This document shows positions 1 to 13,300 of a stretch of 64,000 nucleotides of DNA, in pieces. The stretch's first letter is position 1, and each line of letters starts with the position of its first letter. The translations under genes were made by a program, and so were the position numbers. The DNA lies in contig RMBW01000032.1 of NCBI GenBank assembly GCA_004009845.1, forward strand, positions 124,001 to 188,000, read 5' to 3'. Source of the DNA: Davidsoniella eucalypti. Taxonomy: Eukaryota > Ascomycota > Sordariomycetes > Microascales > Ceratocystidaceae. A model generated the notes under the pieces. That model searched no databases. It was not told the origin of the DNA and saw nothing but the letters and a program-made list of their open reading frames with translations.

Positions 1-3000
1 TAATATAACTATCCCGTACATACATTAAATAGTCCACGAACGACGTTTCGACTGAAAATAGCTGCCGAGTGAGCCGATTAGGTAGCAACACCATTTGGAG
101 TAGCATCAGCCAGCAGTATTAGCAAGTAGCAACAGCAGTAAAGCCGAAGAAGGACTATAACAACGCTCTCAGTACCTTGGTATATATGACCTGTTTATGG
201 CCAGTCAGCATCCATATATCTTATGCCTTCAAGTCAAGGGGGGGTGGGGCTTGAAGGGTGTCATATCGTCACATTCGTAAAGTCCACATAGGTGTAAGTA
301 TATATGTAGCTATGTCAGTATCAAGCGTTGTAGCGTTGCATGTCCATCACTAAATGGTTACAATGCAGCCTAGAGTGGTATGTAAACGAGAAGAAGACCA
401 TTTACAAAAGGAACTCAACTCACCAAAGCTACACTCGCGTTGATCAATGTTCCATAGTCATGCTAGGCCACTATTCTCGCAGCAAATGTCTTTAGACAGA
501 GCTCGCTTTGAGAAAACAAAGCAAAAGATGGGTGGAATCATTTGTATCGCTTGTGAGGAGGGGGTTCTAGCGAAGAGATTCGTAAGTCGTAGCGTTACTC
601 TCCCCGCAGAAGAAGGAGGCAGGCTTTCGTCAATTGTTTCTGCATCTCGGGATGGCGCTCTACGCATTCCCAATGGGACAAACAATGCTATGTGATGGGA
701 TAGCATGCTTCCAAGAAATAGCAATAAGACTGCCAGAAACAGAAGAGGGGGTCGCAGTGTATGTTAGCAGCACATTGACAACCAGTACCGTGGCTTATTC
801 AGTTTGCGTTCCTCCGGGCTGCACCTCTTTTGGCTTCCAATCTAAATTCTAGATAGCCCTGACGATATTTAGTCCCCAAAATGTGACTTTTCCTCAACTT
901 GCTATCTCGGTCTGGTCGTACGTTGTGACAAAGTATGCCAAAACCACAGCTTCGCCCTTTTGACTCAACGCCATGGCTTTGTAGCCCCCTAAAAGCCTAA
1001 CTAGGAGGTGGCCAACGCCCAACCCAACGTCTAGTAGTACTGGCAACAATAATGGCAGCACTACCACTACGTATCGTTGTCTGTACACGGGTCATGCGGC
1101 AAAACGCGTACAGCTCATCCAAAAAGCCAACTAGTCTGACAGGTTTCAGAAGGAGAGCATGATCTATCAAGCATGTTGTTAGCACTAGTCGAGTAATTGG
1201 GCCTCGTTATGATCGGTCATGCCCATTAATCTTTTGAATGGAACATTCTATACCCATGGCCCATAGTCTATAGCCTGAGCCGGGCTTTATTTGCTTCCCA
1301 ACCGATCAGTTTTGGCTATGTCGACACCCTGTGGGATACTAGAGGTATAACTAGCCACGCAGTGTATGTGTTTGTATGTATTTGATGTATATGTGTAGGA
1401 CTTTCTACCCACCACGCCCACAGGATGACAGACCATTTGGTGATGTCTCAAGTGGGTTTATGTCGCATTGCAAAATGTGCCCTCTATTGCTGTCTAAAGC
1501 GGTATTGAGCATGATATACGTCCTTTCATCACCTACCAATTCGAGGCAAGAATATTCATAATCGATAGGTATAAATATTCATACTCCGGCAATTACATGA
1601 AGCAGAAAACTTAACAGTAGTCCGAAGTCAGACGATCGCTTAAGTTAGCTTGTTAGTATGGAGGGTAGTGGACGAGTGATAGTAATGGGCATCTATATCT
1701 CTGAAATGGCAACAATCTCCGGAGTACATTATATAGAAATCCAGCAGGCAAGAGCATACGCCGCCTCAAAGTTGCATGTAATGACATCTCAAATGTACGC
1801 CTTTTTCGATTTTTGAACCAAGCGAGAGAGCCGCCATAAATTCCACGAACAAGGGTCGTCTGCAATAAGCAGCAAGCCCCAACTCCTTCTCAATTATCTC
1901 AACGGTCTTAACGATAAAGAGCAACACTGAGTTAGCCGGTTATGATTGGGGCGGATACTCTATACGTAGAAGTGCATAAGAATGTATGTATATGAACACC
2001 CGCCTATAAATGCGCATGTAAAGAGACAAGATGCAATGAAATGCATGTACATGATCGCTTTCAGATGTGGTCTCAATTGTAGCCCAGCAATGCCTTTCTT
2101 CGCTTTGCTACCTACAATGGCCATCATCTGAGTCCGATACGCTTGATGTTGCCGACGATATCTAAACAAGTAAGCATGATGAGCGATTGTGATATGTAAA
2201 CAACGCCAGCTTGTCACATGTGCACCTATCCCTTGATAGCTAAACATATTGTATGTATAGCTCAAGGTGTAGTAGGTACGAACTGCAAGCTATACAGATA
2301 GGTCTTTCAATGTGCCACCCTCTTCAATGTTACATCGCAAAGTGGTATTGGTAGTGTTGACAGAGAATATAGCATGCTACCATATGGTAGTGATGTGGCG
2401 TGGAAAAAGAAAAAACTTTAGCTACCCATCGAAAGAACAGCCTATTTGACAGTTAGGGGAAGCTCGAGATATCGATGAACTAGCAACCACATCCATATTA
2501 GTCGTCAATAATCGACGTATCGGGATTTTTTGACTGTCGAGGTTGATATTGGGCTCTAATGATTCGATATTCAAGATAATATACCACACATCCACGAAGA
2601 TGTTGATAACAAGTTTTCTGGGTTTTCACTATTACTCGCTCATGGTTAGTGGCAATCAGACTACGCTATTTTTAACTTTATACTGACCTCTAAGGATACT
2701 TTTGCAAATATGTCGCCCCTATGAATTAAGGTGATAGGTCTAACAGATGGGTGTGTCTAGATGAAGCCTCAAGACACCAAGCTCCCCGCGCATCAGCTTT
2801 AGGCTCAAGCACGATTAATTCCGTTTGCAGTAACGACAAAAATACCTATCCCAGAGATGTCAATTAAAACTCGCTATAGTGAGTATAGAGTATGGTCGGC
2901 TATCAAGACGGTTTCAACGTCACCTCATACGGGTATCACTTATTATACTCGAGATCGTTTTGTATATGCTTCTTGAGTACGTATAGTACGTACAGTACAT

Positions 3001-5690
3001 TCGCGTATTTATCCCCAAGGTAGCACTGCACCGGCTTCTATGGAAGAGCATTGCTAACGATGCAGCAGTCTGATTTTGGATGAGCAGAGTCTCACCGCTT
3101 ATTTGAAGAAATACTCTGCTGGCCAATAATTTATGCGGCACTATGGGCTTGCTTCAGTTTGATTGATGACTTGTTGAAGATCATGAGGAACCCCCAGTGT
3201 CAGCTATGTGTGGCGAGCGAGGTGTCATGAACACCAAAGATAGGCCATAACAAACAGTACTATGAGCCGGTTGACAAATGCATAATGGTAGTAGTGCAAT
3301 CATGCAACCAAGTCACATATGCTCAGAGCGTGTTACTTTCATGGTATGCGTACAATTCCAAGTAGCAATTTATCTATACGTAAAAATAAATCAGTCATAT
3401 GTCGGGCACCCAGACTTTGTGATATGTCGATGCTTACAATCTCGAAAGCTCAATAGTTGATGAATGATGTGCCGCATCAGGCTAGTTTCTTTGGTAGGCA
3501 TGGATACTTCGAGCACTCAAGTACAAGAATGTTCTTTCATAATGGTACAGTGTTTTGTCGATATTGGCCACTTCACAGAAACTCGAGCGATATCACCGGG
3601 ATGCGGCTATCCGGCCAGATTATCGTCAACAAGCTCACCGCAAATCAAGCCACGGAAACAATACATTGAAGAACTGTACTTTTCCCAATGACCAGCACAT
3701 GTCTTTTGATGTACTTTGAGACACGGCACAGATTGACCTGTCAACTCAGCTTGTTTCACTTTTGCAGCAGCGGTGCTGCTTGATATCGATGGCGATTCCG
3801 AAGAGAGCAATGAGATAGCAATAGAAAGATATTCTGTGATATGGCTGCATCCACACGAAGAGTAGTCTGCGGTTACACAGTAACAAGGGAATCGAGCGTA
3901 GCTAGGAAAAAAAATCCAAAGATAAACAAAACGAGTAGAATCAGCAAGCGATGCGGGTTATGATTCGATATCGGCGCGATGAAGTTGGGGACAAAGATGT
4001 TAGAAACAAGATGTAAATAATAAAACCCAAAAATTTTGAGGCCCGTTGGAGGCTTTGGAAAGCACCCAATTTTCCGTCAATATCGTGTGAATACGGCAGC
4101 CACGCACGTGTACTGCAATTACCTCGTGACAGAAGAATGAGGCCAACGTGCTGTTATTTTCTTTGCTGCCACATATCATATTCCAATTGTTTCCTCTCAT
4201 CGTGTCGACACTCTCGCAACGCAATTTGCTCCAGACCGCAATTATGATGATGCCGATACAGCCATAAGTGCCTAAATGCCTTATCAGGCCTTGCCGAATT
4301 CCATCCGCAGGCGAGTCTCTCCTCTTTAGGGCTTTGTCTATTCGATTCGCTACTACTGGCTGGCTCGCTATGGCGATAAGCCCGATACCGACTATCTTTA
4401 CTCTTCTCATCACCGCAAATTGCCTGTCCTGTATCATCGTCTTGATTCGCCGGGTCTCAGATTGACATTCGCTTACCGGCCCATCAGCTACATCTCATGA
4501 CTAATCTTTCCGTCTCGTCTCGCCAGACAAAAGCCAATTCCTAGCTCCACCATCCGACCCTAGTCATGTAAGGTGTACTCGACTATACCTTCCTAGTAGC
4601 TCTCTCGCAGAACTAAATTCCCGTAGAGAATGCAGCTACTCTATGTCTGCAGATATATGATACATCACATTGACAAGAACGTTACAGGTATGGTGGCTCA
4701 AAATTCGCAGAAGGAACAACCTTAAGCCATTGTTTGGCCAACCAATAACGAGCAGCTTCGGTACCTACTAGCAGGTTACAACTCAAGTCAACTTGGCAAC
4801 CGATAACACCACCATTACAGTGTGTATTTGTGCCGAAAATACGCATGTCAGATTGAAGGAGGTGTACTTAAAAACTGTACAGATATAGCATACTCCACTA
4901 CTATGACGTGGGGTTGCCTACAAACTGACGTAGCTTTTAAAAAGCCACAGGCTATAGATCGTGGGTCTTATTTGTGAGAAAGCGTTGCATGGCCACCGAC
5001 ACCCGTGGTTTATAGGACGAATGAGGCCACTGCTGATATGGCAATGCCGGGTGATCAATGGGTCTCTCAAATAGGCCAATCAGACTTTAACATATTGGGC
5101 CGTATTATAAACATAGTGAGAGGGTTTTGTTTGCACTGCGTTTCTACTACTTCCCCTCATTTATAGGCTCATTGCCAACGGAGACGAGGAACATTGGGAG
5201 GATCATCGTCACATCCTCTATAGGACCCCGCGTTGCTATGAAAATGATACAAAGAAGGCATGCTGATCTAGTGATAAGTTGCCGGCATCATATTCCTAAC
5301 AAACGACCCTGTGAATCTCTCTTCTCGGGTCCTTGTGTGCCCATCGACAGCAGCATCACTCTACAGCAACCGTGTCGTCTCTACAGACGCTCGTCCTGAT
5401 CCCCTATGATGTCAGCATAAAAGCTATGAATAGCATCATAGCAACTTGGCGCATTCAAAGTGCATGCCACAAGTCTACCCTAATCAGAACACACATGCAC
5501 ACGATTAGGGCAAGCTCGAACAACAAGAGATAAAAGAATACGTCACTAGGTAGAGAGCCAGAGTAGATCACAATATAATCCAAGCAACATTTAAAGTACC
5601 TCTGGATCATCTTTTTCACTACCAACCGCCTTTCGGTTCTGCAGTTCAAACTCAGAACTTGCCCATCGACGCACCATGCTTTGACGGCAT
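1..5690. other. intergenic, no gene recognised
   Basis: No open frame here is recognisable. The longest is 145 codons on the minus strand (4437-4000), and stops are frequent in all frames. Base composition is mixed and not strongly AT-rich. Short palindromic GTAC/TACGTA runs occur near 2975-3000. No tRNA-like pair of A and B boxes was seen by eye. The stretch continues beyond the left edge of the window. Confidence 0.6.
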
Positions 5691-6017
5691 CTAGCGCGTG
5701 TTTTTGTGGGCTGTTTGTTTCTGCCTTTTTGAGCAGTTGGTGGTCATACCGAGCCTCTTAGCCCCATCAGCCCCTTCTTCGATGGTCAACACTCTAAGGG
5801 TAAATAGTGAAGTGATGGCTATAATCGTCGTTGCCTTGTGATCACGGCTACGCTTTGCGCCCAACTTGATCGCAGCGCCAAGAGCTCCGATGGAGGGTGG
5901 CTCATTAGCAAATGCGGATGCTTCACGGCGAGTCTCCTCCTCTGTCATCATCACCATCACGGATACATTACCGTGCGAGGAGAGAAGAGACGAGAGAGAT
6001 AGACATACTATTGTCAT
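5691..6017 (-). CDS. weak candidate small ORF, 108 codons
   Basis: This is an open frame on the minus strand from the ATG at 6017 to a stop at 5691. The first 20 residues are hydrophobic and serine-rich and could be a signal peptide. An acidic-to-amphipathic segment follows (MMTEEETRREASAF) and then a glycine/alanine-rich stretch, after which the frame ends in a basic tail. The middle part has a protein-like composition, but the length is within what chance can give and I recognise no family. A spliced model is possible. It is listed as a candidate only, because it lies opposite a C/T-rich block on the plus strand. Confidence 0.13.
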   Translation of the reverse strand: MTIVCLSLSSLLSSHGNVSVMVMMTEEETRREASAFANEPPSIGALGAAIKLGAKRSRDHKATTIIAITSLFTLRVLTIEEGADGAKRLGMTTNCSKRQKQTAHKNTR

Positions 6018-6188
6018 ATATAGGGAGTAGGCCCCTCGTCTGGGCCGAAGAGCGGGTATTGGGGGTTTGTGAGCAGACAAGTTAGAGTCCAAACCAAGCC
6101 GCCATGACAATCTCACCGACCCCTCCCTATTCTATCTCTATGCCGCAACATTATTCCATCAACTACCCAAGTCCCCCCTTCAAACATA

Positions 6189-6216
6189 ATGGTCGAATCG
6201 AAGCAATGGTCGAATC
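6189..6216 (+). repeat. 11-bp direct repeat, period 17
   Basis: The 11-mer ATGGTCGAATC occurs at 6189-6199 and again at 6206-6216. Each copy begins with an ATG. A strongly C/T-rich block follows at about 6290-6395. The repeat is exact but short, and its meaning is unknown. Confidence 0.6.
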
Positions 6217-6929
6217 CCAAACTGCCCAAGTGGTCGGGAAAAAAGGCTGAATCACACACCCCCCTGGCGGTGGTATTTGTTTTCCAAGTAGTCTCTTCTC
6301 CTGTTCTTGTTGTCTCCTTTTTATTCTTTTTTTCTCTCTCTAAATTCCTCCGTCTTTGCTTCTTCTGCTTCTTGTTCTTCTCTCGGTTTCTCTAGTTCTC
6401 TGGGTGCAAACCAGGTTAGTCCTTGCTGATAGCGAGAGCAAGCGCTTCTAGCGTGCATGAAGACGCTCCATCTAAAAGATCAAGTAGGTTACGTCGACTG
6501 CAGCAAAGTACATCACGGGTCAGGCTAGGATGCACGGTAACAGTGGGATCCTCACAGGGCTGCTTCTCTGGGCCACTGACTGTTGTAGTACATTCATGCC
6601 GATGGCCTAACAACACATATGTAGGATGAAGCTGTTTGTTTTTATAGTTCAACAATCATACATGGGCGTTCTACATACGTCTTGTGTACGTACATCTATA
6701 CTACATACATGTCTTTATTATACATGAACATGGTGGATCTTGCACTCAGCGCTAATTAGGGCATACGATGTTTGTGTGCCATGTGAGCAACGCAACCAAA
6801 GGGACATAGCTGGTCCGGCAAAGCCAGATGAAGCTGCATACGTAGGGCCGAAGGAAGCGGCGCGAGTTCTGGGCCGACTGTCGGGATCACAAGTGGCTGC
6901 TCTCAACCAAAAGTCTTGTAGTTCTGGAT

Positions 6930-7143
6930 TCACTCTCGATCTCTTCGTTGTCTCTTTCTCTCCCTCTGGGGAAGATCCTCTTTTGCCTTCTCATTCTCCG
7001 TATCCTTTATTGCGTTCTACCACTACTCTACCTGCAACAAAACTTAACAAGGTCTGAGCTTGCCCTGCCATTCTAGAACTTTGTTTCTTGTTTAATTTTC
7101 TTCTTTTTTGCGTTCTCTTTGAGGCTACTAGCGCCAGACGACA
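6930..7143 (+). promoter_or_regulatory. C/T-rich leader-like block
   Basis: This block is rich in C and T on the plus strand and resembles the pyrimidine-rich leaders in front of the PLC, PP2A B56, 5-phosphatase and GH76 genes in this window. It ends directly at an ATG in good fungal context (ACAATG) at 7144. Treating it as a leader is inference from that resemblance. Confidence 0.25.
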
Positions 7144-7356
7144 ATGTGTAACAACCGCTTTGTCAGGACCCCAAGTCACCTTGGCAGTCAAGAACGTGAC
7201 GCTTTCTTGGTGAAGGAGATGAAAGGCGCCAAAGTTGCAGTAGTATTTCTGGGTTCCAGAATCTCAGAAAACAACGGCAACAAAACTACTATCAAAGTGG
7301 TGGAATATGCAGACGCTTGGGCAGTAAATAGGGCGAAAGCGGATAGAGGCACTTAA
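7144..7356 (+). CDS. candidate small protein, 70 aa
   Basis: A 70-codon frame starts at an ATG with A at -3, directly after a C/T-rich leader-like block, and ends at TAA 7356. A T-rich tract follows the stop, the same layout as the firm plus-strand genes here. Codon choice looks ordinary for a coding frame. The product has basic and hydrophobic segments, including MKGAKVAVVFLG around residues 27-38, with no signal peptide or membrane span and no family I recognise. Length alone is not significant; position and context are the only support. It could also be one exon of a spliced gene or noncoding. Confidence 0.25.
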   Translation: MCNNRFVRTPSHLGSQERDAFLVKEMKGAKVAVVFLGSRISENNGNKTTIKVVEYADAWAVNRAKADRGT

Positions 7357-10300
7357 TCTCTAGGCTTTTTGGCCATGTTTATTTTTGTTTTCTGTTTCAC
7401 TGGTGCAACTTCCCAGTGCCCGAGCAAGACCGAGAGCCTTGAGGCAACTTCTTTGTAGCTGGGAATATCCTGGCAGATATCAAGTGATGGTGGTTTTTTT
7501 TAGAGACGGAGTAGAAGAATGCCTAAGCAACGAATAAATAGCAGTGCAAAGGGCTGCTATATCTCCTCTCTTCTATAACTTGCTTGTCGAAATAATAATA
7601 AACCCAGGAAAAAAAGAGAGAACGGGATTCTGTAAGGCGAAATCTACTCTCCGTCGATGTTGCGGTGAGTGGAAGGCTTTATTCTCGCTTGAACGCTAAG
7701 ACGCGGAACTGCGCTTCTATTTCCCTAGTATTGCTGTTCTTCGGGTTGAGTAAGCATGACTTACGGTGCCCCGTCTTCTCCCTATTCCCGGTCTTTTCCT
7801 TTTTATCTTGGGGGCCTATTTCATCGTGGTATATACCTAGTCAAGTTGACGGTCGATATAAGTGGCTCGCAGCATCCGCACATGGTTTTCCATAGCAAGA
7901 TCTCTTTGGCCTTACCACAGGCTGGATTGGCAAGTGCAACTATAGCTTGGACGTTTTATTTTTTGCCACTGCAACTCCTCCTTATAGGGCATTTGCTTTG
8001 TGTTCGTTTTCATACTGGGGTAGCAATCACGAGTTTATGTTTCAATGGCACAAGTTCATGGCGTGCACAGGGTGTAAGTCTGTTCTTCAGAGCTATTGTG
8101 GTGTCAAAAAGACTACCAAGAGTAGCAGTCCATCTACTACATTTGTACAGGTCGCCATATTTGTATTGCCATGTCCCATATGTAACTGTGTGGATTTATT
8201 GGAGGCCAGGCAACCTCGAAAATGAAGAATCAACAATACCATAAATGATCCAAGCTTCATGAAGAAAAACCGGCATATCAACAAGTACTTTCATGTTAGT
8301 ATAAGGTCGTGCTGTCTGTTGAGTGTCTTGTCGAGGATATTGAAGAAACGGCAGAAACACAGAGATATAGAATAGATGGGGAATGGGCTTTCAGGTCACA
8401 TTAAGGCCTTAAGTTGTTTTCTTTCTATTCGAAATTTAACTTTCCAGTAATTTAGGCTTTTTCTCCCTTCTTGGACGCTCACATAGTGAATTAATCAAAA
8501 TTGCCTAACCTTCACCTGGTGTCATTTCGAGAAGAATAGCTTTCGTCACCAGCTTAGGGTTGGCTTATACAGGGTTATGACCGTCGACTTTGACTTGTCT
8601 TACAGGGATCAAGATTACAATTCTAAAACACTGCATCATTCTTTTGAGCCTTACTGAAGAAATGAGAAATGAAAATTGCGACTGTCGTTCTTTTTACCGA
8701 ATACACTCTGGATTCCGAGATTGTCTGGCTGTCCAGTCTGCTTCAGTCTGTCCAAAGCTTTCTTCATGCCCGAAAAGCCATCGCGAGGCCTTCTATCTCC
8801 ATGTCACGTGAGCATAAAATCCCCATTCTACATAGGTCAAACCTCGCCCTCACGTCTCAGTTCGTCATCAAGAGCTGAGAAAGCACGGAAGGTGGGCTAA
8901 AGATCGTATAAAGCTTTGCGATCTTCTCCACCGCTTACCTGGACCGGGCGCGAAGCGAATCTTCAAGAGTCTCGGTCCAGCGTGCACTTGCTATCCATTG
9001 GGGGGTTGAACCGATGCTTGACCCCCATAGAGTGGTCTAAGCTCGGGGCAGAATATATTGAAAAGATGGGTGGTTCTTTATTATGCCGTGCTTGCATAGA
9101 TATGAACAATAGCCGGCTTGAAAAAGCCTACATATGTGTAAAGAGAATCAAGTCCAAGAGACATACGAGTAGTATGTCACGAGAGACTAAAATGGGACAT
9201 ACGACACTGCGCTATCTTCTACAGTAGATAATTAGCGTTACAACTGACAGGCAGAAATTTAAGCAAGCACCCACAAGTTTAAGCCATTAATAACGTCATC
9301 GTTTCAGAATAAAAAATGTAGCGATGAACCTGGTGCTCTCTAGCTCCTCAGCGGCAACCATTACACGAACATGAACAGACGACTTCAATCAAGCAGATAG
9401 ATACACCTCGGCCAATATAAGACGAAGAAGCCCACAAAATGGGGAGAAGAAAAAAAAAAGAAAAAGAAAAAAAGAGGACCCAAGAAGCCGGAAGGAGATA
9501 TATCGGTACTTTCTTATCCGCTCACAAATCCATCGTCATCTGATGAGGACTAGGAACTTAGTTTGTGAAGCCAATGTCGTTATTATGATGGCATCGGGAC
9601 CAACGATGGTTCCAGTAGCGCACTGATTCGATGCTTCTTACTATTTTCCTCCCCCCCATTCTAAAAGGGCGTCATAGAAGCCGTGGGATAAGACGAGAGA
9701 GAAGATGTGCCCTGATCAGCCTCTGGCCATCCTTACGTAGATGAAACAACTAGGCTCAATAAGTCTACCTGTACAATAAGTATCACAGTACTACGGTGCT
9801 GGTATTATGTACTGGCAAGCTTGATATAGTTGGCGTTGGCACTGGTCACCTCAACACGGACATAATACCATTTATTACTTGCTTCCCGTCTTCGTCTTCC
9901 ATATCTTTTTCTTTCTTTCTTTTTTTCGATACAGACGCACGAGCTTGTTCATAATGGCATAGTCCGACATCTGTAACAGATAACGGCAGTGATGCTTGAA
10001 GAAGAGGAGGTGTAGCTACATACAAGTATTCTGTCCTAGTCTTCCTATTGCGGCTGGTTCCGAGCCTGACTGTCAGCTTTGAGCATCTCGAACGCTGAGG
10101 GAAGGACAGAGCTCACGGTATAGCCTATTGACACGGTCACGGTACTTCGAACTGGAAACAGCATTGTAGAGACACGAATATGCTTGTGCTCTAAGCAGCG
10201 ATGACGTCTGTGTCTTTATTCCATCTTTTTTAGCCCCAGGTCTTGCAACACATTATCTGGAACACCGGAATCAAGTACGTGATGCTCGGCAAATACAAGC

Positions 10301-13300
10301 ATTGGGCGAAAGAACAAAACACAACAAAAGATATGGGTTTCTATGCTACGTAACATCGGCTAGCCAATCTTCACGAAGGCACTGCCCGTCCGGTAGAGGC
10401 CTCACATTTGCTGTCAGAAGGGCTACTGCAGAGGCTGAATTCCCTGACAGTTCCATTTTGGCATTCTAGCTGGCTCCTTTCTTCCACAATGGCATAGCTT
10501 GAGGTACTATAGACGCCTCAAACCGCCACTATGTTATTTTGTTGACCAGTCATAACCGCCGCTATATGCAAACCTCCAGGCATATACGAAGACTTATAGC
10601 CTCAGATTCCACAAAGGGGGATCTCGCTGTTCTCAGCATCCCTTGGTAGAAATCCTCATGCTATTTTGATATGCTGTGCATGTTATAAACCGAATGAGTC
10701 GTCACAGTTCAAGTATTCATACACATATCTCCAGGACATGCAGTAGTCCGAATAATCAGCTGCATAATTCCCTTTTCCCAGCTTAGTGTTCAGAGTGTAC
10801 TATACAAGACTTATGGTCGCTGTTCGGGTTATTTCCCGATACGGAAATTATTCATATACATGCATATCTCTCATGTGCTATCAGAGACATGGCCCTTATT
10901 CTACGAGCCAGTTTGTATCTATCTACCTATACTATATCATGTACTATACGTGGCACCATTTGTATATTTATCTTCTCGGGAACAAAAACAGGCGTTTCTG
11001 AGACCGGCCGCTGTTTCTAGGCGATGCCGAACCATGGGAAGGTGGACAGACAAACAAATAAACAAATAGGCAAGCCAACGGGATGGCCAGATTTCACCCA
11101 GCCTAACACATACTACATAAATATATCGGTCTGTCTGAAAGGCAGTCTTGGTAAGATCTCAGAACAGAAGAGCCAAGCCAGCAAAAAAGGGTGGCCAAGG
11201 ACAGTGAAGAAAGACGGGGCACAAGACGCAGTGTCCGTCGTTGCCTCGTATCAGTTCGCTGTTATCCGAGAAACAGGACATTAAATTGTGAATGAGGCTT
11301 TGATGGATACAGCTGGACCGTATTATTGTGAATATTGTACAGGATCCAGACCAGCACAGCAAAAAAAAAAAAAGCACAAACTTTGTGTTTGACAAGCCAG
11401 CATACCCAATATATAGCCAATATAGCATGTAAGGCAATAAATATGCTGGGTAGAAATTAGCAAGGCTAGATGGAAGTTTTTATAAAATAAAAATAAAAGA
11501 GGGCGTTTGTAGTTGGACAAAACAGCATTTTTGTACTTGTTTTTGTTTTTGTCTGTAAAATCAGTTCAAAACATCAAAGCTTACATGTTGTATCTGGCGA
11601 AGAAAAAGAAAAGAAAAAAAACGTCAGGACAAAAAAAAACGATGCGCAATGCCAACATAATCGTGTAAGTCCGGTGGTTCCTTCCTTATTAGGAAACCCA
11701 AATTCGGCAAGCCAAATCACAAAAAGAAAAGAAGAAAAAAAGAAAAAAAGAAACCATGATCAAACGCCTCACATATTTTTTTTAATATATATATATATAT
11801 ATACACTCAAATAAAGATAAATCTCACTTTCAAGCTGCAAGGAGACAAAACAAAGTTCGCTGTAAAGTACCGTGCATATTATTCAGCACAAAGCAAGCCA
11901 CTAACACTAACACGTCAATGTCAATATGAAAGAAAGAATTACAACGTTTCCCCAGTCAAAAAAAGGCCACCAGTATCACTCATTTTATTCGCCTAAGTTT
12001 CCCATCAGCTTGCCAGATGGCATGGGTCAGTCACAACTTACACAGCCAGTTTCGGAATTCTGAGCCAACAAGAGGGTTACTTCCGAAGTATTCAGGCGTA
12101 ACTACATATCTTGTGTATACTCAACTATGTCTTTGTGACTTCTATACTTGGCTCCAAAACAGGGCTGTCATGTAAGGCCTTGTTATAACGACCAGGCCAA
12201 GGAAGCCAGCAAGCCTAAACACGAACACTGCTGGCGGCCCTCAGCAACGGGCAATTTTCCGACGTTGGTTCCAGCATTTGCCCTATACATCAAGGACTAG
12301 CCGTGGGAGGTCTGACCGGCCAGCCTCATTACGTACATAAATATACGGTGATATGAATGTGTTTTACATGCGTAGTATAGAAATCGAGCAGGTGTGGCCA
12401 GATAGGCAAACCTGATATGAGAACATGTCGGCACCCCCCATTCCGGTGTTGGGCTGGATATGCAATGCATGTATGTTGCACGCATCGCTGCATTAGCGGG
12501 CTGGCAGGCTCCGTGGCTTGTTTCGTTCTTTTTGTCTTGTTTCGATGCTGTGAAGTCGATTCCCATAGCCTGAGCCGAGCCGCCACATGTACATGTTACA
12601 AAGTTCTTGATACTGGTATTTTAGTTCTTTTGCGCTATTTTTGTCAGGTACTTTTTGATTACTCAACAGAAATAGGCCCTGAAGGAAGTCCCCGGAAAAA
12701 GGAATCTTGCCTATCAAAATCATCTATCATCCTATCTTACTTTACCGGATATTCAAAGCTTGGAAAAAGAAACACACAAAAAGACAACGACCTATTTGCT
12801 ATTCTTGTGAGGCCAAACACAGCTGACGCACTGTACCCACAACCAAAGCCACGATATGGTTTTCCTTATTGTGAAGCAGTAATAAAACGATTCACCTTAC
12901 ATATATATCAGCGTGACGAGTCAAAATAAGGTCCCCACCATTGTTTCTTGTGTGCATCCGTTTTTATGATATTCCACGTCACCAGAGTCTGGGGACCATT
13001 AATTGTTTATATAGATATTTTTGTTCCTATTTGTCGTCGTTGAGACGGATTCCTTCATTTCCCAGTGGCTGGCTGATTATCTGCAGGTCAGCTGTATACA
13101 GACAAAGAGACATGAAATCGGCGCAGACGACTTGACAAAGGATGATACGATCCGCCTTGGTACCTAATGTACATATTGAGTGACTCGGAGGTGCATATTC
13201 AACTATAGTAGATACGTCTATGATATACCACCGACAAAAAAGTAACCAAATCAAAACAAGGGAAAACTTACGACATTGTTGTTTTTTTGGTTCTTGAAAG

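Noticed and set aside
4000..4437. 145-codon minus-strand frame
   Set aside because: No recognisable family, signal or leader block; could be chance.
7756..8244. 162-codon plus-strand frame
   Set aside because: It overlaps two other frames on the same strand, matches no family and has an uneven aromatic-rich composition typical of noncoding frames.
8985..9060. Possible tRNA-like sequence (GGTTGAACC followed by a complementary GGGG/CCCC pair)
   Set aside because: No acceptor stem, A box or anticodon arm could be placed around it.
12417..12929. 170-codon plus-strand frame, longest in the desert
   Set aside because: No recognisable motif; the length is within chance for a 64-kb window, and composition changes along it without domain structure.
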